Counted from the stretch's first letter, positions 52,008 to 61,524 are shown. The stretch: DNA of 64,000 bases from Caulobacteraceae bacterium (GCA_019748095.1 JAIEQA010000002.1:55132-119131); one strand, 5' to 3'. Translations and numbers: made by a program. Notes: generated by a model not told the origin, from the letters alone.

Positions 52008-53219
52008 TCAGTCGTAAAGATCGAAGTGCGCCGGCTGGCCATTCCAGGCCGTGAAATAGCTGTGGCCGTCCCAGTAGGACACGCGGCCATCATCCACCGA
52101 CCGGCGAGCGCGTATGACCGAAACGGCCTGCTTCATTTGCATCGCCGCCTCCCCGAAGTCCGGACTTTCCGTCCCGATGTACGGATCGCCTGAGGTCGTC
52201 CGTACGATCGGCAAAGCCATGATGAGAGCTGCCCGCCGCGTCTCCTTAAGCACGAGACCGAAGCCGTTTCTGCTGATCGTATATCCCTGATGGGCATGCA
52301 CGACCCGGTCCAACCGGCCCGCCCGCGCTTGAGCCAACAGGTCCCGAACCACGGTGTCCGATACGAGCGTTGACTTGTCCTCGATGACGCCCGCCTTCGC
52401 GTTCGCGCACCAAGATACGACGTCGGCGGATGTCGCGAGCTCGAGAACCCCATTGGTGCGGCCAGCGAACCTGCGCGCGCTCGGCAGATATTCGGACGTC
52501 GTGACGAACAGGCTCTTGTTCGCCTTCTCCACGGCCCAGGCGCCGTGAAGCGCCTGCACGGCCTGGAGCTCGATCTTGCGCGCCGGCGCATACTTCTTGA
52601 CCTGAACCAGGGTCAGCACGTCGCCAAGAGGGTCACGCTGCATAAGGCGCAGATCAACGCCGCCGTCCCCGCTTCCCGGCCCGAGTTCGACGTCGAACCC
52701 CTGATGGCGGAAAACGCCGGAAAGGAGGATTTCGAACTCCCGCCAATGCAGCCGATTGAGGTCCTCCGGGCGGCTCTCGAAGTGGCCGTAGACCTCTTCA
52801 TAGACGTCGGCGAAGTCGGGCTCGACGAGGCTGCAAATCCACTGCCACCGGAAATGCTCCGCGAACGCCGCGATCTCTTCGGGATCCGTCGGGTAGATAT
52901 GCAGACTGACGTGATCTTCCAATGCGTACTCGAACCCCATCGCGGCAATCAGCGCGTCGAATTCGTCCATGGCGCCGTCGTCGTAGGTGCCATTAAAGAC
53001 CTGGTAGAGAGGTCCCTCGAAGTGGAGGACAGTGACGGCGGGCTCCTCGCCCGGCTCGCGCCCGGTTCTCTTCAGGTAGGTCTGGAACCCGCATTCCCAC
53101 CAGAGGTCGCGCCCACGCGCCCAGAGTTCGATCGCGAGCTCCAATGCGCGGATCCGCCCGAGAAGCCGGATATCCGCTGTCGTCGGATCGTCAGGCTTCA
53201 CGGGCCATCCTGCGCCCAT
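52008..53219 (-). CDS. Mrr-type restriction endonuclease domain protein
   Basis: 403 residues. The N-terminal ~160 residues are unrecognised. The Mrr-like catalytic core is at ~165-270: FEILLSGVFRHQGFDVELGPGSGDGGVDLRL then LTLVQVKKYAPARKI (Asp and Gln-x-Lys), with ALHGAWAVEKANKSLFVTTSEY after it. This type cuts DNA, often modified. It overlaps the upstream HEPN-like gene by 29 bases, so the two are coexpressed. Confidence 0.8.
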   Translation of the reverse strand: MGAGWPVKPDDPTTADIRLLGRIRALELAIELWARGRDLWWECGFQTYLKRTGREPGEEPAVTVLHFEGPLYQVFNGTYDDGAMDEFDALIAAMGFEYALEDHVSLHIYPTDPEEIAAFAEHFRWQWICSLVEPDFADVYEEVYGHFESRPEDLNRLHWREFEILLSGVFRHQGFDVELGPGSGDGGVDLRLMQRDPLGDVLTLVQVKKYAPARKIELQAVQALHGAWAVEKANKSLFVTTSEYLPSARRFAGRTNGVLELATSADVVSWCANAKAGVIEDKSTLVSDTVVRDLLAQARAGRLDRVVHAHQGYTISRNGFGLVLKETRRAALIMALPIVRTTSGDPYIGTESPDFGEAAMQMKQAVSVIRARRSVDDGRVSYWDGHSYFTAWNGQPAHFDLYD

Positions 53220-54258
53220 TGCCCATGTCGTATCGCTGGACCTCGGCGCGTGTGCGATCGAGACCGCCCGCGCGAAGCCAGCCTTTCCGGCGCCGTTCGG
53301 CGGACCGAAGCGTGATGTGCATCAGGTAGGCAACGGCGACCGGGCTCTTGCCGAGATCGAAGAGCCGATAGCAGATCTCGCCGCCGCGCGCGGTCAGGTG
53401 GCCGGTGGGCGGGATGTAGTCGTCACGAAAGGTCTGACCGGGTCGCCGGTTTGGGGGAAATCCTGGCGCGAGATCTCCGACCAATTCCGTTCCCCGAAGA
53501 TCCATCTCAGCCTTGATGGCGCGCGACCGCTCCGCCTCGACCTCGACAAGCTTGCGGATCGTCGCATCCAGCCGCTCAAGCTCGTTCTCATAGACCTGTT
53601 CGGCCAGTTCGAAGACGATCCGGTCCATCGACAGATAGGTGATGAGCTTGCCCTCAGCGCGCCGATCGAGGGTCTTGTTGTAGCGGCGCAGACGGTCCAG
53701 GGCCTCTGCCTTGTAGGCTGGCGCCTTGAACGACAGGCTGTCGATATTCCAGCTCGTGCGGGTGACATCCGACATGACGTGGTGGATGCGATGCGCGATG
53801 TCGTTGCGGTACGACATCAGGGTCTGCAGTTCGTTGGCTTCAGCCTGCGAGAACATGCCGATCTTGATGGCGTAACCGAAGGCCTGCTTCATCTTGCGAC
53901 CTCGACTGTACTCGCTCGCAAGCGCCTGCTGCAGCCCCTCGGCGTCCTCGACGCTGACTAGTTTGCGGGTCTCGGCGTCCAGCAACACGCGGGACAGGAG
54001 GTTGGTGAGGCGCTCCTCTTCCAGCGGCTCCCAGAACGGCGCGTCCGGCGCCTTCTTGGCGCGCGGATAGACGTTCGACATCATGAAGTCGGTCACCCGA
54101 TCGGCGTAGAACAGGTAGAGCGTCACCTCGACAGCGCGATAGCGCAGGATGTTTCGCTCGAGTGCGGAGGCCCGACCTCCGCGCGGGTCGTCGTATCGAC
54201 TGGCGGGCGAGGTGTGGGGCCGCTGAGGGCCGCGATAATCTTTGGTGAAACCCGGCAT
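53191..54258 (-). CDS. Hypothetical protein with HEPN-type RNxxxH motif
   Basis: 355 residues, mostly helical. Contains SYRNDIAHRIHHV near residue 150, an Rx4H motif as in HEPN ribonucleases, preceded by LQTLM. The C-terminal half has a coiled-coil-like stretch (ERLDATIRKLVEVEAERSRA) and a basic tail. Coupled to the Mrr-type nuclease gene. HEPN assignment rests on this one motif and helical context. Confidence 0.5.
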   Translation of the reverse strand: MPGFTKDYRGPQRPHTSPASRYDDPRGGRASALERNILRYRAVEVTLYLFYADRVTDFMMSNVYPRAKKAPDAPFWEPLEEERLTNLLSRVLLDAETRKLVSVEDAEGLQQALASEYSRGRKMKQAFGYAIKIGMFSQAEANELQTLMSYRNDIAHRIHHVMSDVTRTSWNIDSLSFKAPAYKAEALDRLRRYNKTLDRRAEGKLITYLSMDRIVFELAEQVYENELERLDATIRKLVEVEAERSRAIKAEMDLRGTELVGDLAPGFPPNRRPGQTFRDDYIPPTGHLTARGGEICYRLFDLGKSPVAVAYLMHITLRSAERRRKGWLRAGGLDRTRAEVQRYDMGNGRRMAREA

Positions 54259-54431
54259 GGGGAGAAATCCTTGACGCCGGGGCGTTCAGCCGGGCGTGAC
54301 CTAGCGTATGGCCGGCGTACCGGCGGCGGGCCCGATGATCGGGCGTCTGGGCTGAGGTCTCAGTCGCATTAGCAGAGTGTCGCACATCGCTGCGATTCCC
54401 GCGAGAGCGGCGTCATTCCGGCGCGCGCGAC

Positions 54432-54821
54432 CTAAAAGTCAAAGCCGAGCTGTCCCTCAGCCACCCCGTTTCGGGCGCGTCGCACGGGTCGGGCGGGGGG
54501 AGACGCGAGCTCCGGGGTCGCAGACTCCGCAGGCCGGGATGGAGCCGCCGCCAACGGGAGCACAGGGCATTCCGGCGGACGCGTCCTCAGGGCCTTGATC
54601 GGCGGCTTGGGGGCGGCTGGCGGGCTGACGACGAGACCGCGGGACTCGTTCCAGGCCGCGATGTCGCGCTCTCGCCACGCGACCCGGCCGGGAGAGATCG
54701 GCACCGGATGCGGAAAGTCACCCGCGCGCCGCAGACGCCAGGCCGTGGTTCGCCCGAGCCCGGTGATGTCCTGGACCTTGCGCCATGGCAGGAAGCGGTC
54801 GAGGCCGCCGTCATGGACCAT
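54432..54821 (-). CDS. AlpA-type DNA-binding regulator
   Basis: 129 residues from the ATG at 54821. HTH: FLPWRKVQDITGLGRTTAWRLRRAGDFPHPV then RVAWRERDIAAWNESR, the excisionase/AlpA pattern. The C-terminal ~65 residues are Pro/Ala-rich. Such genes control excision and transfer of integrated elements. Last gene of the transfer-region operon; overlaps the small gene upstream. Confidence 0.8.
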   Translation of the reverse strand: MVHDGGLDRFLPWRKVQDITGLGRTTAWRLRRAGDFPHPVPISPGRVAWRERDIAAWNESRGLVVSPPAAPKPPIKALRTRPPECPVLPLAAAPSRPAESATPELASPPARPVRRARNGVAEGQLGFDF

Positions 54822-54996
54822 GGAGCCGCTCCAGAGCCACGGCGGCCCGGTCATCCATGACGGCGGCGAGCACCGCGGCGTCGTTGGCGGCGTCGACCGG
54901 GTCGCGGCCGAGCCAGACCAGGAGCACCGCCTTGAGCGGATAGCTCACCGCCGGATCGTCCAGCAGGTCCTCCAGGGTCGGGCGATCAGCGGGCAT
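54811..54996 (-). CDS. Small ICE-associated protein
   Basis: 61 residues, M-P-A-D-R-P-T-L-E-D-L-L, acidic, with VLLVWLGRDPVDAANDAAVLAAVMDDRA. Conserved-looking but unrecognised. Overlaps both neighbours by about 11 bases, consistent with translational coupling in the element's operon. Confidence 0.6.
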   Translation of the reverse strand: MPADRPTLEDLLDDPAVSYPLKAVLLVWLGRDPVDAANDAAVLAAVMDDRAAVALERLHGP

Positions 54997-55294
54997 GGGA
55001 GGTCTCCGGTCTGCGCGCTTCCCGCTTGAGCCGCTGGCGCTCGCTCGAGGAGGTGACCGGCGCCGTGATCTGCGCCTCGGCCCAGGCCGTCAGCAGGTCC
55101 AGCGGATAGTAGGGCTTGTTGCGGATGTGCCGGCAGGGCGGACCGCCCGAGCCCGTGGAGTACGCGCGGGCCAGGGTCGTCGCCTTCATGCGGATGCCCT
55201 TGCGCTCCAGGAAGGCCGAGGCCTCCGCCCGGGTGAGATGATCCTCCAGCGGACCCGGTGCGATCGGCGTCTCTTCGTGCGGTTCCGGCGTCAT
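54986..55294 (-). CDS. Small helix-turn-helix-like protein
   Basis: 102 residues from the ATG at 55294, which overlaps the transglycosylase stop by four bases. The segment LTRAEASAFLERKGIRMKATTLARAY followed by YYPLDLLTAWAEAQI resembles the HTH_17 fold used by element-encoded regulators. The basic tail supports DNA binding. Confidence 0.6.
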   Translation of the reverse strand: MTPEPHEETPIAPGPLEDHLTRAEASAFLERKGIRMKATTLARAYSTGSGGPPCRHIRNKPYYPLDLLTAWAEAQITAPVTSSSERQRLKREARRPETSHAR

Positions 55295-55920
55295 CGACCC
55301 GCCTCCGGCGCGACGCACTCGCGCGACGACCGGACGCCCCTGCCGGCCGTTAGCGCGAGATAACAGTCCACCACGGCCGCGACGTAATTCCTGGTCTCCG
55401 TGATGTCGGGGATGCGCCCGAGGCGGGCGACGCGATCCGGGCCCGAGTTATAGGCGGCGAGCGCCAGCCTGACGTCGCCGAAACGCAACATCTGTCGGGC
55501 CAGATAGTCCGCCCCTCCGCGGAGGTTTTCGAGAGGGTCGAACCGATCGGTCACACCCAGGTCGCGAGCCGTTCCCGGCATCAACTGGGTCAGACCGCAG
55601 GCCCCGACCGGCGAGCAGGCCTCGGCCCTGTAGGCGCTCTCGACAATGACGAGGGCGTGCAGAAGCTTGGGGTCGAGGCCGTGCCGTTCGGCGGCTTCGG
55701 CGATCGCGAGGCCGTAGGGTTGTTCGGGTGAGGTGAGACGGGCCAACGCCACGACGGCGCCGTCGGCCGCGGCGATCGTCGTAGCCTCGGGCCTCGGACC
55801 CGCGAACAGATCGCCGCCGGCACGGCGCCAGTCGATGTGGGTCTGCGCGCCGGCGGGATAGGCCGGGAGCGCCAGCGCCAGGACCGCGACTACGGCCACA
55901 GAGCCGATGAACCTCACCAT
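55291..55920 (-). CDS. Lytic transglycosylase of the conjugation system
   Basis: 209 residues from the ATG at 55920. Signal peptide ends PAGAQT. The Slt domain spans ~90-190 with LVIVESAYRAEACSPVGACGLTQLMPGTARDLG (catalytic Glu in VESAY) and LALAAYNSGPDRV. Opens peptidoglycan for the transfer channel. Start overlaps the traF-like stop by seven bases. Confidence 0.9.
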   Translation of the reverse strand: MVRFIGSVAVVAVLALALPAYPAGAQTHIDWRRAGGDLFAGPRPEATTIAAADGAVVALARLTSPEQPYGLAIAEAAERHGLDPKLLHALVIVESAYRAEACSPVGACGLTQLMPGTARDLGVTDRFDPLENLRGGADYLARQMLRFGDVRLALAAYNSGPDRVARLGRIPDITETRNYVAAVVDCYLALTAGRGVRSSRECVAPEAGR

Positions 55921-56432
55921 GTCAGGGTCTCCCGATAGACGCCCTCGATCTGGGCGGTGCGGACCGGTCCGAAGTACCGGCTGTCCAGGCTGGTCGGCGT
56001 GTCGCCGAGCAAGAAGCGTTCGTCGGGAGCGAGCCGGCGGCAGCCCCGCCAGACGGGCAGCGCCGCACCCGTTCGATCTACGCCGCGCACCTCGACCATT
56101 CGCCCCGGCGCCAGGAGCCACCGTCCATCGGAACAGACCGCGTCCCCGGCCGTCGCCGCGACGCGTTTGATGAGCCGGACGTCTGCGGGCATGCCGAGCC
56201 GCGCCAGATAGGGCCGGACTGAAGGCGGTTGGGGTACGGTCACGACCGCGCCGCGCTCCGGCGTGGCCCTCTCATCGCGGATGTAGAGACCTCTCGGCAG
56301 ACTAGGGCTCTCGTTGACGACAGCCAGCGCAGGACCGTCGTGCAGAGCGCCGCCGAGGAGCACCACGCCGAGGACGGGACCGAAGCTTAGGGGCAAGAGA
56401 CCGTGTGAGAGGAGGCGTTTGTGGCGGGTCAT
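55914..56432 (-). CDS. traF: TraF-like S26 signal peptidase
   Basis: 172 residues from the ATG at 56432. One N-terminal transmembrane helix, Ser in NESPSLPRGLYIR (~43), Lys in LIKRVAATAGD (~95) and ERFLLGDTPTSLDSRYFGPV near the C terminus. TraF peptidases mature the pilin (TrbC) in P-type systems. Overlaps trbI by four bases. Confidence 0.88.
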   Translation of the reverse strand: MTRHKRLLSHGLLPLSFGPVLGVVLLGGALHDGPALAVVNESPSLPRGLYIRDERATPERGAVVTVPQPPSVRPYLARLGMPADVRLIKRVAATAGDAVCSDGRWLLAPGRMVEVRGVDRTGAALPVWRGCRRLAPDERFLLGDTPTSLDSRYFGPVRTAQIEGVYRETLTW

Positions 56433-57613
56433 CGGCTGTAGGGCTCCAGGATCAGGTCCCGTGTGATCATCACGCGTACGGGCGCCCCGGCCCTGATCTG
56501 GATCGAAGGGCGGACGCCGAGCTCCCGATCGATCAGACGCCCGCCGACCTGGGAGGCTTCGATCGAGGCGGCGTCTCCGGCGCTGGCGATCACCGAGCGA
56601 TCGTCCGAATGGCCCCGGGCCAGTTCGCCGAGGGTCGTGATCGCCCCGGCGAAGAGGCTGGCGACACCGAGCGACCACAGCCGGCGTTGGGTTCGCCCCT
56701 GTACGCCGACGGCGCCTTGGCCATCGACCGCCGGTTCCTCGGTCAGGATCAGGCTCTTGCCGTTGGGCAGGATCATCCGGTCCCAGACGAGGAAGGCTCG
56801 GCGGTCGCCATGGGCGCTCTCCCCCTCGTGCCGACCGATCAGGCGCGTTCCCTGGGGCACGACGAGATGCCGACCCGTGATCGAGTCGAAGACATTCTGG
56901 GTTACAGTGGCGACCACCGGGCCGGGCCGCGAGGTATCCACGGCGGTCAGAAGAACGCCGGGAACGATGGCTCCGGCCTTGAGCTCATAAGGTGAGACAG
57001 GGGCAACCAGACCGTGGGGACTGTAGATCGCGCTGTAATCGCGGCTCGCCGGATCTTGCGCCAAGAGGGACGCCGCCTGACCGGCGGACACGGCCGGACG
57101 ATCGCCGCCCTCGAAGAAGAGCCCCGAGGCCGCGGCCTGCTGGGCGGGCCCCGGCCCCCGGGCCTGGGCCGACATCGGCGGGCCGTAGCGCGCGGCGGGG
57201 ATCGGCGCCGGCGAAGCGACAGCCGGGTCTGTCGTCGCCCCCTCGCCTGGCCTGCGCGGCTCAGGCAAGCCGCCGGCCGGGAGCCGATCATAGCTGGCGG
57301 GCTGTTCGGTGACCCGATCCGAGGGACGGACACCGACTCGCGTTCCCTCCAACTGATCCGCCTCGGCGGCGTCACGGGCCTTGGCCTTGAGATCCGGCTG
57401 GATGATGAAGGCCCAAGCCAGGGACCCGGATAGCAGGAGGGCGGCGCCGGCGACCATGGCCTGAACCACAGGTTTGCGAATGCGGACGGCCTTGGGCCTG
57501 GCCGCCCGCCCCATCAGCTGAGGCGGCGGGGCCTTGGATAGAGGCGGCGCAACAGGCGCCACGTCCGGCTCATCGGTAGGGGGGCGATCGTCAGGAGAGA
57601 ACGACGTGCTCAT
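56429..57613 (-). CDS. trbI: Conjugal transfer protein TrbI (VirB10-like)
   Basis: 394 residues from the ATG at 57613. A Pro-rich cytoplasmic N terminus, one transmembrane helix (~50-70), Pro-rich linker and the TrbI/VirB10 domain with GTRLIGRHEG and AFLVWDRMILPNGKSL. It connects inner and outer membrane parts of the type IV secretion channel. Overlaps trbG by four bases. Confidence 0.92.
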   Translation of the reverse strand: MSTSFSPDDRPPTDEPDVAPVAPPLSKAPPPQLMGRAARPKAVRIRKPVVQAMVAGAALLLSGSLAWAFIIQPDLKAKARDAAEADQLEGTRVGVRPSDRVTEQPASYDRLPAGGLPEPRRPGEGATTDPAVASPAPIPAARYGPPMSAQARGPGPAQQAAASGLFFEGGDRPAVSAGQAASLLAQDPASRDYSAIYSPHGLVAPVSPYELKAGAIVPGVLLTAVDTSRPGPVVATVTQNVFDSITGRHLVVPQGTRLIGRHEGESAHGDRRAFLVWDRMILPNGKSLILTEEPAVDGQGAVGVQGRTQRRLWSLGVASLFAGAITTLGELARGHSDDRSVIASAGDAASIEASQVGGRLIDRELGVRPSIQIRAGAPVRVMITRDLILEPYSR

Positions 57614-58665
57614 CGGGGCGCTCCTTCCAGGCGGCGGATGCGGACAATTTGTGGGCGATGGTCGCCCAGCCGCAGTTCGGCCTCGTCGAACACCCGATCC
57701 ACGATCAGCACGCCATCGGTCTGGCGGTAGTTCACGAGCTGAAGGTCGTCGCCCGAGCGGACGAACAGGGCCGGGGCCTCGTCGATCTCCGCGTCCGGGG
57801 ACAGGGCGATGAAGGTCCGGACGCCGTCGTTGAGAACTGCCGTCGGCATCCATCGGGGTGCGCGTCCCCGAGGGTCGATCCGGTACCGGGCGTCCAGCGG
57901 GCCCTGCGGGGTGACCGCCGAAACATCGACGGGCGGCAGCACGTCGAAGGCGCCCGACGCTTCCATGACACTCGCCGCGGCGGAGCCGTAGTTCCAGGCG
58001 ACGGCCGCATTGAATGCGTCCTGCGCTCCGCTGCGCAACGTCAGGAGATAGACGCGCTGGCTGGTGGTGATCACCAGATTGGTTTCCAGACCCGTCTGCA
58101 ACGGCTTGATCAGGACGTGGGTGCGCACGCTCGATCCGGTCCCGGACTGGCTCTCGCCGATCTGCCAGCGGACGGTGTCGCCGGCGGCCTTGGCCGAGAC
58201 GGTTTCGCCAGGCGCCAGGGTCAGGGAGGTGACGCGCAGAGGCGCGGTCCACACATCGTAGACCCGGCCCTCGCTCCAGGCGAAGACACGCACCCCTCCT
58301 ACGAAAACGTCCTCGCTGGAGGCCGCACGCGCCGACCGGTTGGCGGCGGCGATCGCCGACCGGCCTGTCGGTTCTAAGGCAGCCTGGGGATCAGGCGCGC
58401 GTCGGGACGACGCACGCGAGGGTTCGACCTCGGCTACATAGGGTCTCGGTCCAGAAGCCGTCGGCGCTGTTTCGGAGACGACGGAACGATCGGTCGAGAG
58501 CGGCGCGGGGTCCTCGACGACCGGGGGCGCGACAGCGGCGGCCGGTTCAGACGAAAAGACGACAAGCGGCGGGATCGGAGCGGCGCTGCCCTCGGGTCGC
58601 AGGAGGGCGCATCCGCCGACCAGCAGACCGAAGGCAGCCGCACTCAGGAGGCGTCGGGGGTCCAT
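57610..58665 (-). CDS. trbG: Conjugal transfer protein TrbG (VirB9-like)
   Basis: 351 residues with a lipobox-like LLVGGC near residue 19. The VirB9 domain is recognisable by VYDVWTAPLRVTSLTLAPGE and VRTHVLIKPLQTGLETNLVITT. Outer-membrane core component. Overlaps trbF by 22 bases. Confidence 0.92.
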   Translation of the reverse strand: MDPRRLLSAAAFGLLVGGCALLRPEGSAAPIPPLVVFSSEPAAAVAPPVVEDPAPLSTDRSVVSETAPTASGPRPYVAEVEPSRASSRRAPDPQAALEPTGRSAIAAANRSARAASSEDVFVGGVRVFAWSEGRVYDVWTAPLRVTSLTLAPGETVSAKAAGDTVRWQIGESQSGTGSSVRTHVLIKPLQTGLETNLVITTSQRVYLLTLRSGAQDAFNAAVAWNYGSAAASVMEASGAFDVLPPVDVSAVTPQGPLDARYRIDPRGRAPRWMPTAVLNDGVRTFIALSPDAEIDEAPALFVRSGDDLQLVNYRQTDGVLIVDRVFDEAELRLGDHRPQIVRIRRLEGAPR

Positions 58666-59327
58666 GAGACATCCTCGATTCTAAGGCCCAGGGGGTTCTT
58701 CATCAGCTCCGCCTCGGTCTTGGGGGCTTGCAGGGTGACGGTGATCAGGGCGCGCCAGCGTTCGACGCCGGCCTGCTGCCCGTTGATGAAGCGGGTTTCC
58801 CGCCACTGCAGGTCGAACGTCCGGTCGCTGCGCCGGACGACGTTGAGGACCTCGACATTGATCGCCTCGCGCCCGGCCTCGGCGAAGGGGTCATGGGTCT
58901 GAGCCCAGTCGTTGAGGAAGCCCGACGCGTTGGGCGTCAGCAGGTCATAGGCTCTGAGCCAGTTCTGGCGGATCACGATCGGATCGATCGATTTCGACCG
59001 GACATCGCGGATCCACTGCGCCAGGGCGTAACCCGTCTGGGCCTCCGTCGGCTCATAGCGTCCGTCCAGCGCCGTGATCCTCTGGGTCTGACCCCAGTCG
59101 GACACCTCGACCACGAACGGACGGACGATCGCCCTGTCCGCCTGCACCCACCAGCCGGCGCCGAGGAAGGCGGCCAGTCCCAGATTGGCGAGGGCGATGC
59201 GGCGCCAGTTCCTGGCGTGGGCGATCGAAAGCCCCATGCGGTCGTCCCAGACCTGGCCGGCGCGCTGGTAGGGGGTGGCGTCCGGCGAGGCGGTGAGCCG
59301 CCGCTTGGGTTTGAAGAAGGGATGCAT
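58644..59327 (-). CDS. trbF: Conjugal transfer protein TrbF (VirB8-like)
   Basis: 227 residues. Single N-terminal membrane helix (~38-55), then the VirB8 periplasmic fold, with NPLGLRIEDVSWTPDAS at the C terminus and YQRAGQVWDDR before the helix. Assembly factor of the channel. Confidence 0.92.
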   Translation of the reverse strand: MHPFFKPKRRLTASPDATPYQRAGQVWDDRMGLSIAHARNWRRIALANLGLAAFLGAGWWVQADRAIVRPFVVEVSDWGQTQRITALDGRYEPTEAQTGYALAQWIRDVRSKSIDPIVIRQNWLRAYDLLTPNASGFLNDWAQTHDPFAEAGREAINVEVLNVVRRSDRTFDLQWRETRFINGQQAGVERWRALITVTLQAPKTEAELMKNPLGLRIEDVSWTPDAS

Positions 59328-59330
59328 GGA

Positions 59331-60743
59331 TCAGGTCTCCTCGGGGCGGATGGAGGGGGACAGGGAGCCACTAGTCTCGCCGGCCGGCATCAGGCCGCGG
59401 CCGCTGTTGGCGAGAACGAAGGCCTGGAGGGCGGCGGAGCGGCCGGAAGGGGACCGGGCGGCGGAAGCGGGCGCATCCTGTGGAAGGGGCGGATAAGACC
59501 CGCCCCCCGGCCGGCCGGTTCCGGGTTTGGGGCTGGGGCCGGGCGCCGGGTGGGCGTCGGCGCTCCCGGGCTCGACCGATGGAACCTCTCCGGTCGAGGA
59601 GGGATCAGACGATGTCGAAGTCTCGGCTGGGCGCGACGACGTGGCGGGAGCCGGCGATGGCGATCGTCCGCCCCCCGAACCCCCAGACCCTGAGGGCGAC
59701 GAAGGCGACGGCGAGGGCCGGGGACCGGACGAGCCTCCGCCCGATGAGGAGCCGCCGCCAATAGATGGGCCGCCGCCGCCAGACGGACGGGCGGAGGCGG
59801 CGGCGCCCGATGCGGATCGCGCGGAGCCGCTGACCGACGCCGCCCGCCCGACCATGGCCCCCGCTCCGGCCGCACCGCCGGCGACGAGGGCCCCGGCTCC
59901 GGCTACGGCAAGGCCGCCGGTCAATGCGGAACCGGCGCCGAGCGCGGGTCCGCCTGTGACGAGGGCCGAGGCCAGATTGGGGATGAAGATCGCCAGCATC
60001 GCCAGCAGCAGCGACGCCACCAGGATGGTCAGGGCCTCGTAGACATCAGGATTGGACGACGGTTGCAGCTGGTCGAAGATGGTCTGGGCGCCGGAAACGA
60101 CGATGGCCAGCGCGAGCACCTTGAGCCCGGAGGAGACGACGTAGCCCAGCGGCCGTTCGGCGAGGAAGGCGGTCTTGTTCCAGATCCCGAACGGCAGGAG
60201 CACGAAGCCGCCGAGGGTGACGATCTTGAACTCCAGCAGCGAGACGATGATCTGCAGGGCGAGGACGGCGAAGGCCAGCATGATGCCGATCATGGCCAGG
60301 CCGAGGATCAGGGCGTCCGCCATATTGCCCATGACATCGAGCGGATTGTTGACGGGGGCCGGGGTCTCACCGAGCGCCTTCACGATCTCCCAGCCCTGCT
60401 GGAGAATGGCGCCCGGGTTGAGGAACTCTTCCCGTGACAGGGAGCCGCCGCCCGCCGTCAGACCAAGCTCGAGGAACCCGGCGTAGATCGTCTCGGAAAG
60501 CTGCTGCCAGTCGTTGATCAGCCAGGCGAAGGCCCCGATGAGCAGCACCTTTCCGAACCCGGAGGCGAGCACGTCGCGATTCGGGGACAGGGCCCACTGG
60601 ATCCCCGTCAAGGCGACAACGAGGGCGATGAGAAGTCCGAACACGCCGTTGACCGAGCCCTGCAGGGCGTCGAAGCCGGCCGTGACGGTGTTGGAAAACA
60701 CCACCATCAGCTCGTTCGGGGTTTCCATGTCGGGGCCTGCCAT
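59331..60743 (-). CDS. trbL: Conjugal transfer protein TrbL (VirB6-like)
   Basis: 470 residues, polytopic, with five or more helices in the first ~300 residues. The C-terminal ~170 residues are low-complexity Gly/Ser/Pro/Ala, as is common for TrbL. Inner-membrane channel component. Lies three bases from trbF. Confidence 0.9.
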   Translation of the reverse strand: MAGPDMETPNELMVVFSNTVTAGFDALQGSVNGVFGLLIALVVALTGIQWALSPNRDVLASGFGKVLLIGAFAWLINDWQQLSETIYAGFLELGLTAGGGSLSREEFLNPGAILQQGWEIVKALGETPAPVNNPLDVMGNMADALILGLAMIGIMLAFAVLALQIIVSLLEFKIVTLGGFVLLPFGIWNKTAFLAERPLGYVVSSGLKVLALAIVVSGAQTIFDQLQPSSNPDVYEALTILVASLLLAMLAIFIPNLASALVTGGPALGAGSALTGGLAVAGAGALVAGGAAGAGAMVGRAASVSGSARSASGAAASARPSGGGGPSIGGGSSSGGGSSGPRPSPSPSSPSGSGGSGGGRSPSPAPATSSRPAETSTSSDPSSTGEVPSVEPGSADAHPAPGPSPKPGTGRPGGGSYPPLPQDAPASAARSPSGRSAALQAFVLANSGRGLMPAGETSGSLSPSIRPEET

Positions 60744-60753
60744 CGGACGATCC

Positions 60754-61524
60754 TCAGTCCCTGGCGTGGCTGAGAGGGTCGAACGTGGGCGCGCGCGGGG
60801 GGGTCGAAGTCCGCCCCCAGAACCGCCGGCGCGCCTCGGCCGCTGCGTCGCGCTCGGCCGCCTGACGCGCCGTGGCCTCGGCCATCAGTCGCGATTGGGC
60901 GAGCAGCGTGGTCCGCATGCTCGCCAGGTCCTCGGCGAGCACGGCCAGCATCTGGGTCGAGGACTGGATCGCTGCGGTCTGGCCTTCGGCCGCCTCGCTG
61001 GCCGACAGGGCTCCTCTGAGCCTCTGGTCCCGTCCCTGGCTCAACCGTTCGAGCTCGGCGGCGGAGCGGGCGACATCCTCGGCCGTGCGTCGCGCCGTCG
61101 TGCTGCGCTGACCTCCGAGGGCCAGAAGGTCCGCGGTCGAGAGATCGTCCGGGTACAGATCGGAGAACTGCCGCTGAACGCCTTCGAGCGTCGCGGCGGT
61201 CCCACGCACCGTGCGGGCCAGCTCGCCGATGTCCCGCAGCGTCGCCGAGGATTCCGCCAGATGGCTGTAGGGCGAGGCCGCCAGGGTCCGGGCTTCGTTG
61301 GCGAGCTGACGGGCCTCGTTGGCGAGACTCTCGAGCTGACGCGCCGCCTGGAGGCTGGTCTGAACGTGGGCGCGCGGGTCGAAGACGATCTGCTGGCCGC
61401 GCGCCGGCGGGGCGGCCGTCGCGGCTGCGATCGACAGGACCGTCAGGGCGACGAGGGCTCTTCTATTCGGTGGCGAGCCGATCGCTGATGAACTGGTCGA
61501 AACTGTCGAAGACGTTGTCGACAT
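60754..61524 (-). CDS. trbJ: Conjugal transfer protein TrbJ (VirB5-like)
   Basis: 256 residues with a signal peptide ending PARGQ. The helical body includes FDPRAHVQTSLQAARQLESLANEARQLANEA and LYPDDLSTADLL. The start at 61524 overlaps the trbE end by 62 bases, more than usual; a downstream start within the signal peptide is possible. Confidence 0.88.
   Translation of the reverse strand: MSTTSSTVSTSSSAIGSPPNRRALVALTVLSIAAATAAPPARGQQIVFDPRAHVQTSLQAARQLESLANEARQLANEARTLAASPYSHLAESSATLRDIGELARTVRGTAATLEGVQRQFSDLYPDDLSTADLLALGGQRSTTARRTAEDVARSAAELERLSQGRDQRLRGALSASEAAEGQTAAIQSSTQMLAVLAEDLASMRTTLLAQSRLMAEATARQAAERDAAAEARRRFWGRTSTPPRAPTFDPLSHARD

Noticed and set aside
37273..54258. CBASS, CRISPR or classical restriction-modification system
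   Set aside because: No CD-NTase, repeat array, cas gene or DNA methyltransferase was found in the island.
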